A stretch of DNA of 64,000 nucleotides from an uncultured Myxococcales bacterium. Lineage in GTDB: Bacteria; Myxococcota_A; UBA9042; CAIXZC01. The stretch covers positions 1 through 64,000 of the forward strand of contig CAITUV010000061.1 in NCBI GenBank assembly GCA_903895725.1, written 5' to 3'. A program made the position numbers and the translations under genes. Numbering within the stretch: position 1 is the first letter of the stretch; each line of letters opens with the position of its first letter. The notes beneath the pieces are model-generated. The model was given only the letters and a program-made list of their open reading frames with translations. It did no database searches and was not told where the DNA came from. Of this stretch, positions 30,936 through 42,000 are shown in pieces.

Positions 30936-33881
30936 ATGTCAACGATGATCCGTCGGGGCTTTATCCAATCGATTCTCGTGAGCTCCCTCCTCGCCGCAGC
31001 GATTGCTGCGGGCTGCTCCACGAACGCCGGTCTCGGGACCATTTCCCTGGGGGATGGCACGACGACGGACGGCGATGCCGCGGCTCTTGACGGCGTGTCT
31101 CCGCCCCCCGACGCAGGCCGGGAGACGGGGCCGGCTGACCTCCCCCGACAGCCGGAGACCACCGTGCTGTCGGAGGTCACCGAGACGGCTGTGGGGACCG
31201 ACACGGCCGACGCTGTTGTGCCGGAGGTCGTGGATACGGCCGCCCCGGAAGTCCTTCCGGACGGAGGCGCCGGCGACCTCCAGTGTATTCCGCTCTGCCC
31301 GGGCGACTGCGGTCCGGACGGTTGCGGCGGGAGCTGCGGCCAGTGCCCCGAGGGGCAGTCGTGCGAAGATGGGCTCTGCATCGCCCCGGAGGCATGCGAG
31401 TCCTCCAAGGACTGCCAGGAAGGGGTCTGCGACAAAGTGCTCGGCGTATGCGTGGACTGCATCGAGGATGTGGATTGCGATGCCGGCTACCGGTGTGCGG
31501 ACAGCGAGTGCGTCCCGGCGGTCGACTGCACCTCGGACAAGGAGTGCAAGCCGGCCGGAATGATCTGCGACAAGGAAGCAGGGTACTGCGTCGAGTGCCT
31601 GGCCGACTTCGATTGTGCGGCGGAGCAGTACTGCTCCCAGAAACTGTGCCTCGAGGACGTCTGCAACGCAGGGGAGAAGAGCTGTCAGGCCGCCGCCGTG
31701 TGGGTATGCCAGGAGAACGGCTCCGGCTTTGTTTTCGAGGAGGGCTGTGCGGCCGGGACGTTCTGCGAGCAGGGCGAGTGCAAGCCGTGGGTGTGCGTGC
31801 CCGGGACCTCCGAATGCGACGGCGACCTGGCGGTCACCTGCAACGAGCTCGGCAGCGGGCCGGCCTCCACCAAAGATTGCGGTGCCGAACAGTCCGCGTG
31901 CATCAATGGGGCCTGCGTCCCCGTGTTGTGCGAGGATGGAGCGGTGCAGTGTGTGGAAGGCAACGTGCTTCAGACCTGCACGAACCTCGGGACCGAGCTG
32001 GTCAGCGAGGTCTGCCCCACCGGAACTTACTGCGATGCGGCCAAGCCGTCGTGCGTCCCCTGGGTCTGTGTGCCTGACTCGAGCTTCTGCGCTGGCAGCG
32101 TGGCCAAGAAGTGCGACTCCGCCGGCAGCGCAGTCACGTTCGAGGAGGATTGCGGGAAGTCGGGAAAGCTCTGCGCCGGCGGACAGTGTGTGGTCCAGGT
32201 GTGTCTGCCGTCCGCCGTCTGGTGCGTGTCGAGCCAGGCCAAGGCCGAGTGCGACAAGGACGGTCTCGGCTACGACACGACCGCCTGCCCCGCCCAGCAG
32301 TCGTGCTGGGATGCCGAATGTCACCCTTGGGCCTGTGTGCCGTCGCAGCCCTACTGCTCTGGGGTCACTGCCATGGTCTGCGATTCGTTCGGAAAGGGCC
32401 CGGCGGGCATGGGACAGGACTGTGCGGCCCAGGGTGATGTCTGCATCAACGGGGTCTGCGTGTGCGTGGCCCTGACCTGTCAGAAGGCGGGGATCGAGTG
32501 CGGTGACGGCCAGAACGGGTGCGGCGGCATCCTCCACTGCGGGGCATGTCCGCTCGGGCTTACCTGCGTGGCGGGGAAGTGCACCTGTGTGCCCGTCTGC
32601 ACCGGGAAGGAATGCGGCGACAACGGCTGTGGTGGAACCTGCGGCACCTGCGTGGCGCCGCTCCAGTGCGTCGGGGGCAAGTGCGCCTGCGTGCCGACCA
32701 CCTGCCAGGCGCTTGGAGTCAGCTGCGGATTGTGGGACGACGGCTGCGGAAAGACGCTGGACTGTGGTTCGTGCCTGCCCGGCTCGGTCTGCGAGCAGGG
32801 CAAATGCAAGTGCACGTCCCAATGCGAAGGAAAGGTTTGCGGGGCCGACGGGTGCGGAGGCTCGTGCGGCACCTGCCCGTTCCCCAACGACGTGTGCGAA
32901 GCCGGCAAGTGCGTCTGCAAGCCCGCCTCCTGCATCTCGCTCGGGTACGAGTGCGGCACTCCCTCGGACGGCTGCGGGAAGACGCTGTCGTGCGGGACCT
33001 GCCCGGACGGAAAGGCCTGCAGCAATGGAAAGTGCGCGTGTGCCCCGCAGTGTGCCGGCAAGCAGTGCGGTGCCAACGGCTGCGGCGGCTCGTGCGGTAC
33101 CTGCGGAGCGGGCAAGACCTGCTCGAGCTTCCAGTGCGTCGACAACTCGACGCTGCCCGGGTGCAAGACCTCGACGCTGTCCGGCTGCGGGGGCTGCTCC
33201 TGCGAGGCCTGCGTATGCGCAGCCGACTTCTTCTGCTGCTTCAGTTCCTGGGATTCGATCTGCGTGAACCTGTGCACCTCCCAGTGTGGGGGGTGCGGCA
33301 AGCCTTCGTGTGGCAACGGCATTTGCGAGGGGGTCAATGGGGAGACCTGCTCGACCTGCAATTCGGACTGCATTTGCCAGCCGGGCCAGAAGTGCAGCAA
33401 CGGGGCCTGCTGCACTCCGAGCTGCACAGGCAAGGTCTGCGGCAGCGACGGTTGCGGAGGGAGCTGTGGCGCGTGTACGGGGCCGAACCAGGCCTGTCAG
33501 AACGGGCAGTGCGTGTGCGTGCCGGCCACGTGCGGCAACTACGACTGCGGGATCAAGCCCGACGGCTGCGGAGGGCAAATCAACTGTGAAGGCTGCCCGG
33601 CCGGCTATGCGTGCCAGGGAACATCGTGCGTGTGCCAGCCCAACTGCACCGGGAAGGTCTGCGGCAGCAACGGCTGCGGCGGCACTTGCGGCACGTGTGC
33701 GGGAACCTGCTACAACGGGGCCTGCTACACGGGAATCGGGTGCGTGTCCTCGAACACCAAGGGGTGCGGCGGATGCGCCTGCGAAGCCTGTGTCTGTGCA
33801 ATGGACTCGTACTGCTGCAGCAACATGTGGGATTCGATGTGCGTGACGGAGTGTCTCGAGCAGTGCGGAGGCTGCAAATAG
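30936..33881 (+). CDS. Large Cys-rich lipoprotein with EB-like and CVC/WD modules
   Basis: 981 residues. The ATG at 30936 follows GAGGTG. The signal peptide ends in IAAGC, a good lipobox. A Thr/Asp/Val-rich tether (about residues 25-110) leads into cysteine modules. Several have the pattern C-x-GK-x-CG-x-x-GCGG-x-CG-x-C, alternating with a longer variant (CGTPSDGCGKTLSCG). Between about residues 220 and 500 lie six modules of another type (WVCVPGTSECDGD-like). Two copies of the motif CVC-x2-D-x-[FY]-CC-x3-WD-x2-C are at about residues 757 and 957, the second near the C-terminus. It is expected to be outer-membrane-anchored and heavily disulfide-bonded. No enzymatic motif was seen. Similar Cys-rich lipoproteins follow in the window. 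Confidence 0.9.
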   Translation: MSTMIRRGFIQSILVSSLLAAAIAAGCSTNAGLGTISLGDGTTTDGDAAALDGVSPPPDAGRETGPADLPRQPETTVLSEVTETAVGTDTADAVVPEVVDTAAPEVLPDGGAGDLQCIPLCPGDCGPDGCGGSCGQCPEGQSCEDGLCIAPEACESSKDCQEGVCDKVLGVCVDCIEDVDCDAGYRCADSECVPAVDCTSDKECKPAGMICDKEAGYCVECLADFDCAAEQYCSQKLCLEDVCNAGEKSCQAAAVWVCQENGSGFVFEEGCAAGTFCEQGECKPWVCVPGTSECDGDLAVTCNELGSGPASTKDCGAEQSACINGACVPVLCEDGAVQCVEGNVLQTCTNLGTELVSEVCPTGTYCDAAKPSCVPWVCVPDSSFCAGSVAKKCDSAGSAVTFEEDCGKSGKLCAGGQCVVQVCLPSAVWCVSSQAKAECDKDGLGYDTTACPAQQSCWDAECHPWACVPSQPYCSGVTAMVCDSFGKGPAGMGQDCAAQGDVCINGVCVCVALTCQKAGIECGDGQNGCGGILHCGACPLGLTCVAGKCTCVPVCTGKECGDNGCGGTCGTCVAPLQCVGGKCACVPTTCQALGVSCGLWDDGCGKTLDCGSCLPGSVCEQGKCKCTSQCEGKVCGADGCGGSCGTCPFPNDVCEAGKCVCKPASCISLGYECGTPSDGCGKTLSCGTCPDGKACSNGKCACAPQCAGKQCGANGCGGSCGTCGAGKTCSSFQCVDNSTLPGCKTSTLSGCGGCSCEACVCAADFFCCFSSWDSICVNLCTSQCGGCGKPSCGNGICEGVNGETCSTCNSDCICQPGQKCSNGACCTPSCTGKVCGSDGCGGSCGACTGPNQACQNGQCVCVPATCGNYDCGIKPDGCGGQINCEGCPAGYACQGTSCVCQPNCTGKVCGSNGCGGTCGTCAGTCYNGACYTGIGCVSSNTKGCGGCACEACVCAMDSYCCSNMWDSMCVTECLEQCGGCK

Positions 33882-33895
33882 CTGCCTTGCCCGGG

Positions 33896-33940
33896 TCGTC
33901 ATCGGCATCGGCATCGTAGTCGTAATCGCAATCGTGGTCG
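33896..33940. repeat. Simple GTC/ATC-rich periodic sequence
   Basis: A 45-nt tract of three-base-periodic sequence (runs of ATCGGC, ATCGTA, GTCGTA, ATCGCA) sits in the gap between the Cys-rich gene and the MBL gene. It is a simple-sequence tract of unknown role. Confidence 0.5.
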
Positions 33941-33981
33941 CCCCACCCGGCGGCTACCGACTTGAGGTGAGGATGAGCGTC

Positions 33982-34818
33982 ATGGCGGAATGGGTCGTCT
34001 CCCAGGTTTCGTGGGGTCATTTCTACCTGGACGGCGGGGCAATGTTCGGGATCGTCCCGAGGGCGATCTGGTCGAAGCTGCTGGAGCCGAACGAGAGCAA
34101 CGGGATCCGGATGGCGCTCCGGTCGCTCCTGCTGCGTCGAGAGGACCGGGTCGTGCTGGTGGACTGCGGCATCTGGCCGGCCTTTCCCGAGAAGCTGCGT
34201 GACGGGGTCTATCGGGTTTGCCAGCCGGACATGCGGAAGACCTTGCGGGAGCAGGCCGGGCTCGAGCCGGAGCAGGTGACCGACGTGGTGGCCACCCACC
34301 TGCATTTCGACCACGTCGGCGGCATCGTGAGGCAGTCGGAGGGGGGGCTGGTTCCCACGTTTCCGAATGCACGGCTGCACGTGCAGCGGGGGCAGCTCGA
34401 GTGGGCACGGGCCGCGTCGATCAAGGACCGGGGGAGCTACGTTCCGTCCCTCGTCGAGCAAATCGACAGGAACCCCGGCTTGACCGTTCACGACGGGCCG
34501 TTCGACCTGGTCGACGCGGTCCGTGTCGAGGTGGCTGCGGGCCACACCCCGGGAATGCAAATCGTCCACGTCGTATCCGGCGGGCAGCGATTCGTCCATG
34601 CTGCGGACATGGTGCCCTCTTCGGCACACGTGCCGTTGCCGTACGTGATGGCGTTTGACCTGGAGCCGCTCAAGACGATCGCCGAGAAGGAATCGCTTTT
34701 CACTTCCTGGCCCGACGCTGTATATTTCTTCATGCACGACCCGGAGCACCCGTTCTGGAAGCTGGAGAAGACCGAGAAGGGGTGGCAGCGCGGCGCACGA
34801 TGGGTGGGCGCCGCGTGA
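33982..34818 (+). CDS. MBL-fold metallo-hydrolase
   Basis: 278 residues from the ATG at 33982, nine bases after GAGGTGAGG; the ATG at 33973 is too close to that site. The zinc-binding motif is THLHFDHVGG (HxHxDH), with downstream ligands His in AAGHTPGMQ, Asp in HAADMVP and a histidine near FFMHDPEH. The general layout resembles lactonase-like and hydrolase members of the metallo-beta-lactamase superfamily. Substrate unknown. No signal peptide is visible, so it is probably cytoplasmic. It stops 34 nt before the phosphofructokinase start, so the two may share a transcript. Confidence 0.87.
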   Translation: MAEWVVSQVSWGHFYLDGGAMFGIVPRAIWSKLLEPNESNGIRMALRSLLLRREDRVVLVDCGIWPAFPEKLRDGVYRVCQPDMRKTLREQAGLEPEQVTDVVATHLHFDHVGGIVRQSEGGLVPTFPNARLHVQRGQLEWARAASIKDRGSYVPSLVEQIDRNPGLTVHDGPFDLVDAVRVEVAAGHTPGMQIVHVVSGGQRFVHAADMVPSSAHVPLPYVMAFDLEPLKTIAEKESLFTSWPDAVYFFMHDPEHPFWKLEKTEKGWQRGARWVGAA

Positions 34819-34852
34819 CCCGGGGACTACCCCGTCGAAGCGAGGTGACTCC

Positions 34853-35947
34853 ATGCGCGACAAGCTGAAGCTCGTGATCAACACCGGAGGGGGCGATGCC
34901 CCCGGGCTCAATGCCGTGATCCACGCCGTGGTGATGGGAGCGAGCCGCCGCGGGTGGCAGGTCTACGGCTCGAGGAACGGTTACGCCGGCCTGCTCGATA
35001 CCGACGAGCTCGTGCCTCTCACGCCGGAGAAGGTGCGGGGAATCACCTCCCTGGGCGGGACCATCCTCGGCACCACGAATCGGGGGAATCCATTCCAGCT
35101 CGCCCATGACCATGGAGACGGGAAGATCGAGGTGCTGGACGTGTCGGACCGGGTGGTCACGAACTTCAAGCGGCTCGGCTTCGACTGCCTGATCGCGGTC
35201 GGGGGCGACGGGAGCCTGCGCATTGCCAGCCGATTTGCGGAGAAGGGGCTTCCGGTAGTCGGGGTACCCAAGACCATCGACAACGACCTGTCGGCCACGG
35301 TGATGACGTTCGGATTCGATACCGCAGTCTCGACCGCCACCGATGCGCTCGACCGGCTGCACTCGACGGCCTCCGCCCACGAGCGGGTGTTCGTGGTCGA
35401 GGTGATGGGTCGCTACGCAGGGTGGATCGCCCTGAACAGTGGCATCTCCGGCTCGGCGGACGTCATCCTCATCCCCGAGATTCCGTACGACATCGAGTCC
35501 GTGTGCCGCCGGATCATGGAGAACGAGCTGGATGGCCGGCGATACGCCCTGGTCGTCGCAGCGGAAGGGGCGGCTCCGGTGGGCGGGAGCATGACGCACA
35601 AGGGGAGCGGCGAGCCGGGTAGGGGGGAGGTTCTCCTGGGAGGTCTCGGGGAAGTGCTGGCCCGGGAGATTGCCGCCCGAACCGGGAAGGATACCCGCTC
35701 CCTCGTGCTCGGGCACCTCCAACGCGGAGGATCGCCCACGACCTTCGACCGCCTGCTGGCCACCCGTTTCGGGGCCGCTGCCATCCGCTTCATCGAGCAG
35801 GGGATGCTCAACATCATGGTGGCGCATGCGCCGCCCGGAATGGCCCCCATCCCCCTTGCGGAAGCGGTCCGGAACACGAAGAACGTTCCGCTCGATTGCG
35901 ACACGGTGGCAACCGCCCTCGACCTCGGAATCTGCCTCGGCAACTGA
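34853..35947 (+). CDS. pfkA: 6-phosphofructokinase
   Basis: 364 residues; the ATG at 34853 follows GAGGTG. It phosphorylates fructose 6-phosphate in glycolysis. Motifs are NTGGGDAPGLN, the nucleotide-site VGGDGSLRIA and the substrate site VPKTIDNDL. The glycine in GGDGS (position 104 in E. coli numbering) indicates ATP use, while the lysine in PKTIDND (position 124) is the residue seen in pyrophosphate-dependent enzymes. This G104/K124 combination is known in ATP-dependent group members, so ATP is favoured. Further conserved parts are VEVMGRYAGWIA and LGHLQRGGSPT. It sits between the MBL gene and the giant lipoprotein gene. Confidence 0.96.
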   Translation: MRDKLKLVINTGGGDAPGLNAVIHAVVMGASRRGWQVYGSRNGYAGLLDTDELVPLTPEKVRGITSLGGTILGTTNRGNPFQLAHDHGDGKIEVLDVSDRVVTNFKRLGFDCLIAVGGDGSLRIASRFAEKGLPVVGVPKTIDNDLSATVMTFGFDTAVSTATDALDRLHSTASAHERVFVVEVMGRYAGWIALNSGISGSADVILIPEIPYDIESVCRRIMENELDGRRYALVVAAEGAAPVGGSMTHKGSGEPGRGEVLLGGLGEVLAREIAARTGKDTRSLVLGHLQRGGSPTTFDRLLATRFGAAAIRFIEQGMLNIMVAHAPPGMAPIPLAEAVRNTKNVPLDCDTVATALDLGICLGN

Positions 35948-35998
35948 GCACCCGGCGGCATTGCACGGTCCCCACGAGACATCGCGCCAACCTACGCG

Positions 35999-36027
35999 TT
36001 GATCTGCAACTACCTGCTTGGTATACT
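35999..36027 (+). promoter_or_regulatory. Sigma70-type promoter of the giant Cys-rich lipoprotein
   Basis: TTGATC (35999-36004), a 17-nt spacer, and TATACT (36022-36027). This is one of the best matches in the window. The start site is expected near 36034, about 54 nt before the ATG at 36088. Confidence 0.65.
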
Positions 36028-36087
36028 CCTGTCGCACGTGCGACGGCATGGGCGGCGGCGGCATCTCGGCGAACAATGGAGGACTCG

Positions 36088-39000
36088 ATGAACAGGCAAC
36101 TGTCCCTTCTGGCGTTGGTTCTGGTCGGCATGGCGTTCTTCTTCGCTTCGTGCCCCGGGTCGAGCCAGGGAGGAGGGACTCCGCTCGGGCTCGACGGCTG
36201 GTACAAGCCCACCCCGGCCGACGCCGGTGGCGGAGACGCTGCAGTCGACGTGGGTGGGGACACCTGGGTTGCCCGGCCTTGCGGGACCGACGATGACTGC
36301 GAAGGCGGGTGGTTCTGCGACCCCGTCACCAACACCTGCGTCGAGTGCTACGAGCACGCCCAGTGCCACCAGGGAATCTGCGTCGACAACCAGTGCCAGC
36401 AGCTGATCCCCTGCGGTGACGGACAGCAGTGCCCGGACGGCACCGTATGCGACCCCGAGCTGGGAGTCTGCGTGGAGTGCATCCAGGACTCGGATTGCCC
36501 CCAGGGCTACGAATGCAGCAAGTACACGTGCCAGCCCGAGCAGCCGTGCGCAGAGGACTCCGATTGCCCTGACGGCATGATCTGCAACCCGCACACCCTC
36601 GTCTGCGTCGAGTGCCTGTCCGATGCCGACTGCCCGCTCGAGGAGTGGTGCATGGTCGACGACGGCGTGTGCCTCAAGGACCTCTGCGCACCGGGGGCCA
36701 AGGTGTGCGTGTCGGGCGGCGTGAAGATCTGCAAGGACAACGGCGGCGGCTATGGCGAGACGCTCCCCTGCCCGGAAGGAACCATGTGCAAGGACGGCGA
36801 GTGCGTGCCCTTCGAAGTGTGCATGCCCGGTACTTCCCACTGCGTGACCGAGGTCAGCTACAACCTCTGCAACGACGACGGGACCGAGTGGCTCACGAAG
36901 GAGTGCGACCCCGGGTTCACGTGCAAGGAGGACGAGGTTGGCCACGCCGTGTGCGTCCAGGAGTGCGTGCCGGTATGCGACGGGATCGAGAAGAACTTCT
37001 GCGGACCTGACCTTTCCGGCTGCGGCCTGTGCGACGAGTGCATGCCGGGCTACGAGTGCCCCGAGGGGGCAGCCGGGCTTCCCCCGGGGACCTTCGTGCC
37101 CTGCGGCGGCGTCTGCTCGTGCGAGGGGAAGCAGTGCGGCAGCGACGGATGCGGCGGATGGTGCGGGGACTGTGAGCCCGGCTTCGTCTGCCAGGCCGGG
37201 CAGTGCATCTACCTCGGGCTGACCTGCCAGCAGGCTTGGGACTGCGTCGTCTCCTGCGATGCGCTGCCGCTCGAGGCCTGTGCCGACGGGTGCCTGGCTG
37301 CCACCATGCCCGAAGCTCAGGGGACGCTCAAGGAGCTCCTCGAGTGTATCCAGATGTTCTGCGGCGGACAGCTCGTTCCCGGCTGCCTCCAGGAGGCCGC
37401 CATGGGAGCGTGCCAGAAGCAGTTCGACTTGTGCATGACCTGTCTCCCGGACTGCTTCGGCAAGGAGTGCGGGGATGACGGCTGTGGCGGCGATTGCGGC
37501 GCGTGCCCCGCCGGGTTTGCGTGCTCCGACGGCAAGTGCGTCGGGCAGGGCCAGTGCGGCGAGATCCTCGACTGCATCGTCAACAGCCAGGCCCCCCCCG
37601 ACGTGTCGGTCCCGATGTGCATGTCGCAGTCGTCTCCGGACGCACAGGCGCTCTTCCTCAAGTTTGCGGACTGCGTGCAGCAGACCTGCGGGGATTTCCA
37701 ACCCGATTCCGAGTGCTACTTCATGGCGATGGTGGGGGCCTGTGCCGATTCCTACAAGAATTGCGTGGAGTGCACCCCCGCCTGCATCGGCAAGGAGTGC
37801 GGGTCGGACGGTTGCGGCGGCTGGTGCGGATTCTGCCAGCCGGGGTCCGATTGCGACTCAGGCAAGTGCGTCTGCATACCGAACTGCGGCGGCAAGGAGT
37901 GCGGCCCGGACGGCTGCGGCAACCTGTGCGGCGTTTGCGACGACGGGTTCAGCTGCACCGACGGTGGCAAGTGCTACTGCAAGCCGGATTGCGTCAACAA
38001 GGAGTGCGGAGGGGACGGGTGCGGCGGGATGTGCGGCTTCTGTCCCCCCGCGGGGTACGAGTGCACCAAGAACGGGAGCTGCGTTCCGCTGACGTGCAAG
38101 GCGGGGCAGATGGAATGTGACGGCAACACCCCGCTCATCTGCGGTCCGGATGGTACCTGGATATCGCTGGGATTGTGCCCCGAGGGGACGTTCTGCTCCG
38201 GCGGCAGCTGCGTCCCGTGGGTTTGCCTCCCGGGCGAGACCAAGTGTGAGGGCAACGGCTTCATCGAGTGTGCGGACAACGGTGCCGGCTGGCTGCCGGT
38301 GGAGCTGTGCCCCGCGGGCAGCGAGTGCAAGGGCGGCAAGTGCGTGCCGACGGCCGGTTGCGGGGATATCCCGAAGGTCGGCTGCTGTACGGGGACCACG
38401 TTCTTCGTGTGCACCGACGGTGCGGTCTCGGCATCGGAGTGCGGCGACCTGGGATGCGGCTGGATCGAGAACTGGGGCTACGGCTGCGGCGGCAGCGGCG
38501 AGGACCCGAACGGCAAGTTCCCGCTGGCCTGCCCCGGGTGCAATCCGGTCTGCGAGGGGAAGGAGTGCGGGAGCGACGGGTGCGGCGGGACGTGCGGGGA
38601 GTGCCAGCCCGGGTCCATCTGCACCGACGGAATCTGCGAGCCCCTCTGTCTGCCCGACTGCAAGGGGAAGGTCTGTGGCGAGGACGGCTGCGGCGGTGTG
38701 TGCGGCCTGTGCGCCCCCAACCAGGTGTGCCAGGCGGGCAAGTGCGTCGTCCCCCCCACCTGCAAGACCATGCTCGACTGTGCTCTCGGGTGCTGGACGC
38801 TGGGCGATGCCTGCTTCGGAACCTGCAGCCAGGGAGCGGATGAAGCAACCTACAAGAAGTTCAAGGACACTTGGGCCTGCGCTACCGCTGCCTGCATGGC
38901 CGTCAGTGACCCGACCTGCTTCAAGAACGCCCTGACCGGCAAGTGCTACCAGCAGTACCTCGTGTGTGTCTCGTGCGCTCCGGCCTGTGCGGGGAAGAAG

Positions 39001-42000
39001 TGCGGTCCGGACGGTTGCGGCGGCGCCTGTGGTGCCTGTGCCGCGGGCGAGGAGTGCGTGCAGGGGGCATGCAAGCCGGTGTGCATCCCGGTCTGCAACG
39101 GCCTGGAATGCGGGGACAACGGCTGCGGCGGGCAGTGCGGCCTGTGCAAGCCGGGCTACGAGTGCCAGGACGGGAAGTGCGTGTACCAGTGCGTGAAGCA
39201 GTGCGCCGGCAAGGAGTGCGGTCCCGACGGCTGCGGCGACGTCTGCGGGTACTGCCCTCCAGGCCTGGTGTGTGCCGATTACGGCCTGTGCATCCCCGAA
39301 GCATTCTGCGGCGACGGATACTGTGATGCCGAGGCCGGGGAGAACCAGCAGAACTGCCCCAAGGACTGCGGTCAGACCACAACCGGCTGCGACCCCACTC
39401 CGTTCGCCGGCTGCGGCGGGTGCAAGTGCGAGGCCTGCGTCTGTCAGATGGACCCGTACTGCTGCCAGGTCGGGTGGGATACCATCTGCGTCGAGGAGTG
39501 CAAGCAGTGCGGCGGATGCTGCGCACCCCAGTGCACGGGCAAGGAGTGCGGTCCCGACGGCTGCGGCGGCCAGTGCGGAACCTGCTCGGCCGACAAGAAG
39601 TGCAACGCGGCCGGCAAGTGCGAAGTCGTGTGCGTGCCCGATTGCGCGGGCAAGCAGTGCGGCCCGGACGATTGCGGCGGTACCTGCGGTACCTGCCCCG
39701 TCAACCAGACCTGTCTCAACGATGTGTGCTTTGCAGGCAAGTCGTGCTCACAGCTCGTGGATTGCTCCGTCGGGTGTGTGCAGCAGTCCGGTGCGGAGTG
39801 TCTCTTCGACTGCCTTGACCAGGGAACGCCCGAGGCCCAGACCAAGTTCTTCGACCTGCTCCAGTGCGTGATGTGGCAGTGCGGGATGAACATGGACCTG
39901 GACTGCATGCTCAAGTCCATGAAGGGAGCGTGCCTGGCCGAGTACAACGCCTGCATCCAGTGCAAGACGGACTGCGTGAACAAGCAGTGCGGCCCCAACG
40001 GTTGCGGCGGCAACTGCGGCGTGTGCCAGACCGGCTACTACTGCGACAATTACAAGTGCAAGCCGCAGTGCACCCCTTCCTGCACCGGGAAGGAGTGCGG
40101 CGACAACGGGTGCGGCGGAAGCTGCGGCGTGTGCAAGACCGACATGCAGTGCTCCGATACCGGCAAGTGCGTGCCAGTGTGCAAGCCCAATTGCACCGGA
40201 AAGCAGTGCGGAGCGGACGGGTGCGGCGGTCTGTGCGGAAGCTGCCCGGCCGGGATGGTCTGCAGTCCGGAAGGGCTCTGCCAGCCGGTGGGGCCGGTCT
40301 GCGGGGACGGCGTGTGCAGCGGGCAGGGGGAATCCTGTCTCTCGTGCCAGGAGGATTGCGGCCCGTGCACGGGGGATTGTTGCCAGTCCCACGACTCGGT
40401 CGGATGCAGTGACCCGGCCGTGACCAAGTGCGTCTGCTCCATGGATTCCTTCTGCTGCGAGGTGATGTGGGACAGCCTGTGTGCGGACGAAGCCCAGAAC
40501 CAGTGCGGTGCCAAGTGCGGCTGCGTGCCGAGCTGTGCGGGCAAGCAGTGCGGCCCCGACGGCTGCAACGGTACGTGCGGGACGTGTCCTGCCGGCATGA
40601 CCTGCCAGTCGGGCGTGTGCAAGACGGTCTGTACGCCCAACTGCGTCGGCAAGCAGTGCGGCACGGACGGCTGCGGCGGGACGTGCGGCAAGTGTGCCGA
40701 CGGGTTCAAGTGCGACACGGGCAAGTGCGTGCCCTCCTGCGTGCCGTCGTGCACGGGCAAGAAGTGCGGCCCGGACGGGTGCAGCGGGATTTGCGGCCTG
40801 TGCGGACCGGATCAGGTCTGCCTCTCGGGCCAGTGCCAGGATGCCTGGGATTGCGAGCTGCTGCTCAACTGTCTGTGGGATTGCGCCGAGGGAGATGAGA
40901 CCTGCACCGGCGGCTGCTGGTCCAAGGCCAGCCCGGAAGCGCAGGAGCAGTACCTCGTCATCTGGGAGTGCATCCTGGAGGTGTGTGGCCCCGAGCCGGT
41001 GGAACCCTGCCCCGGCCAGGCCATTCTCACCGGGGAGTGCAAGGACGAATTCAACGCCTGCCTCGATTGCACCCCCACCTGCACCGGCAAACAGTGCGGG
41101 TCGGACGGTTGCGGCGGCGACTGCGGTGCCTGCCCGACGGGCTACACCTGCAGCGTCTACGGGTACTGCAACTGCGTCCCCAGCTGCACCGGCAAAGTGT
41201 GCGGCAACGATGGGTGCGGGGGGAGCTGCGGCGAGTGCTCGACCGGCTACCAGTGCAACCTGTCAGGCAAGTGCGTGTGCCTGCCGCAGTGCACCGGCAA
41301 GCAGTGCGGCCCAGACGGATGCGGTGGAAGCTGCGGCCTGTGCCCCGTCGGCCAGGTGTGCGACCCGACCGGCAAGTGCGTGGCCGGGTGCGTACCCAAT
41401 TGCGTGTCTGCTGACGGAACCATCAAGCAGTGCGGTCCGGACGGCTGCGGCGGCCAGTGCGGCTATTGCCCGCCGGGGCTCACTTGTACGGCCGCCGGGC
41501 AGTGCCAGCAGACCGGCCCGGTCTGCGGGGACGGCCAGTGCGACGCCTATGGCGGCGAGTATTGCCTGACCTGCCCGACGGACTGCGGGCCCTGCACCGG
41601 AGACTGCTGCACCGCCCACGACGGAACCGGATGCGCCGACCCGGCGGTGACCAAGTGTGTCTGCTCCATGGACCCCTTCTGCTGCCAGACCACGTGGGAC
41701 AGCATCTGCGCCAGTGAGGCTCAGCAGCAGTGCGGTGCCAAGTGCGGCTGCATCCCGAGCTGCACCGGCAAGCAGTGCGGCAGCGACGGCTGCGGCGGTT
41801 CCTGCGGAACCTGCAAGAGCAACGAGTGGTGCGACCAGACCGGGAAGTGCATCGTGGTCTGCACGCCGCAGTGCACCGGCAAGAAGTGCGGCCCGGACGG
41901 CTGCGGCGGCACGTGTGGAACCTGTCCCGCCGGACAGCAGTGCAATGCTTCCGGCCAGTGCGTGTGCGTCCCCAACTGCCTCAACAAGGCATGCGGTCCG

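Noticed and set aside
30939..33914. 991-codon minus-strand open frame opposite the Cys-rich lipoprotein
   Set aside because: TGC codons become GCA, giving an Ala-rich antisense product with no domain; the plus-strand frame has promoter, ribosome site, lipobox and conserved modules.
33889..33981. Hydrophobic N-terminal extension of the MBL protein, which would make it a membrane or exported protein
   Set aside because: The simple GTC/ATC tract reads as a hydrophobic run in the MBL frame, but there is no ATG, GTG or TTG in that frame upstream of 33934, and the ribosome site fits the ATG at 33982.
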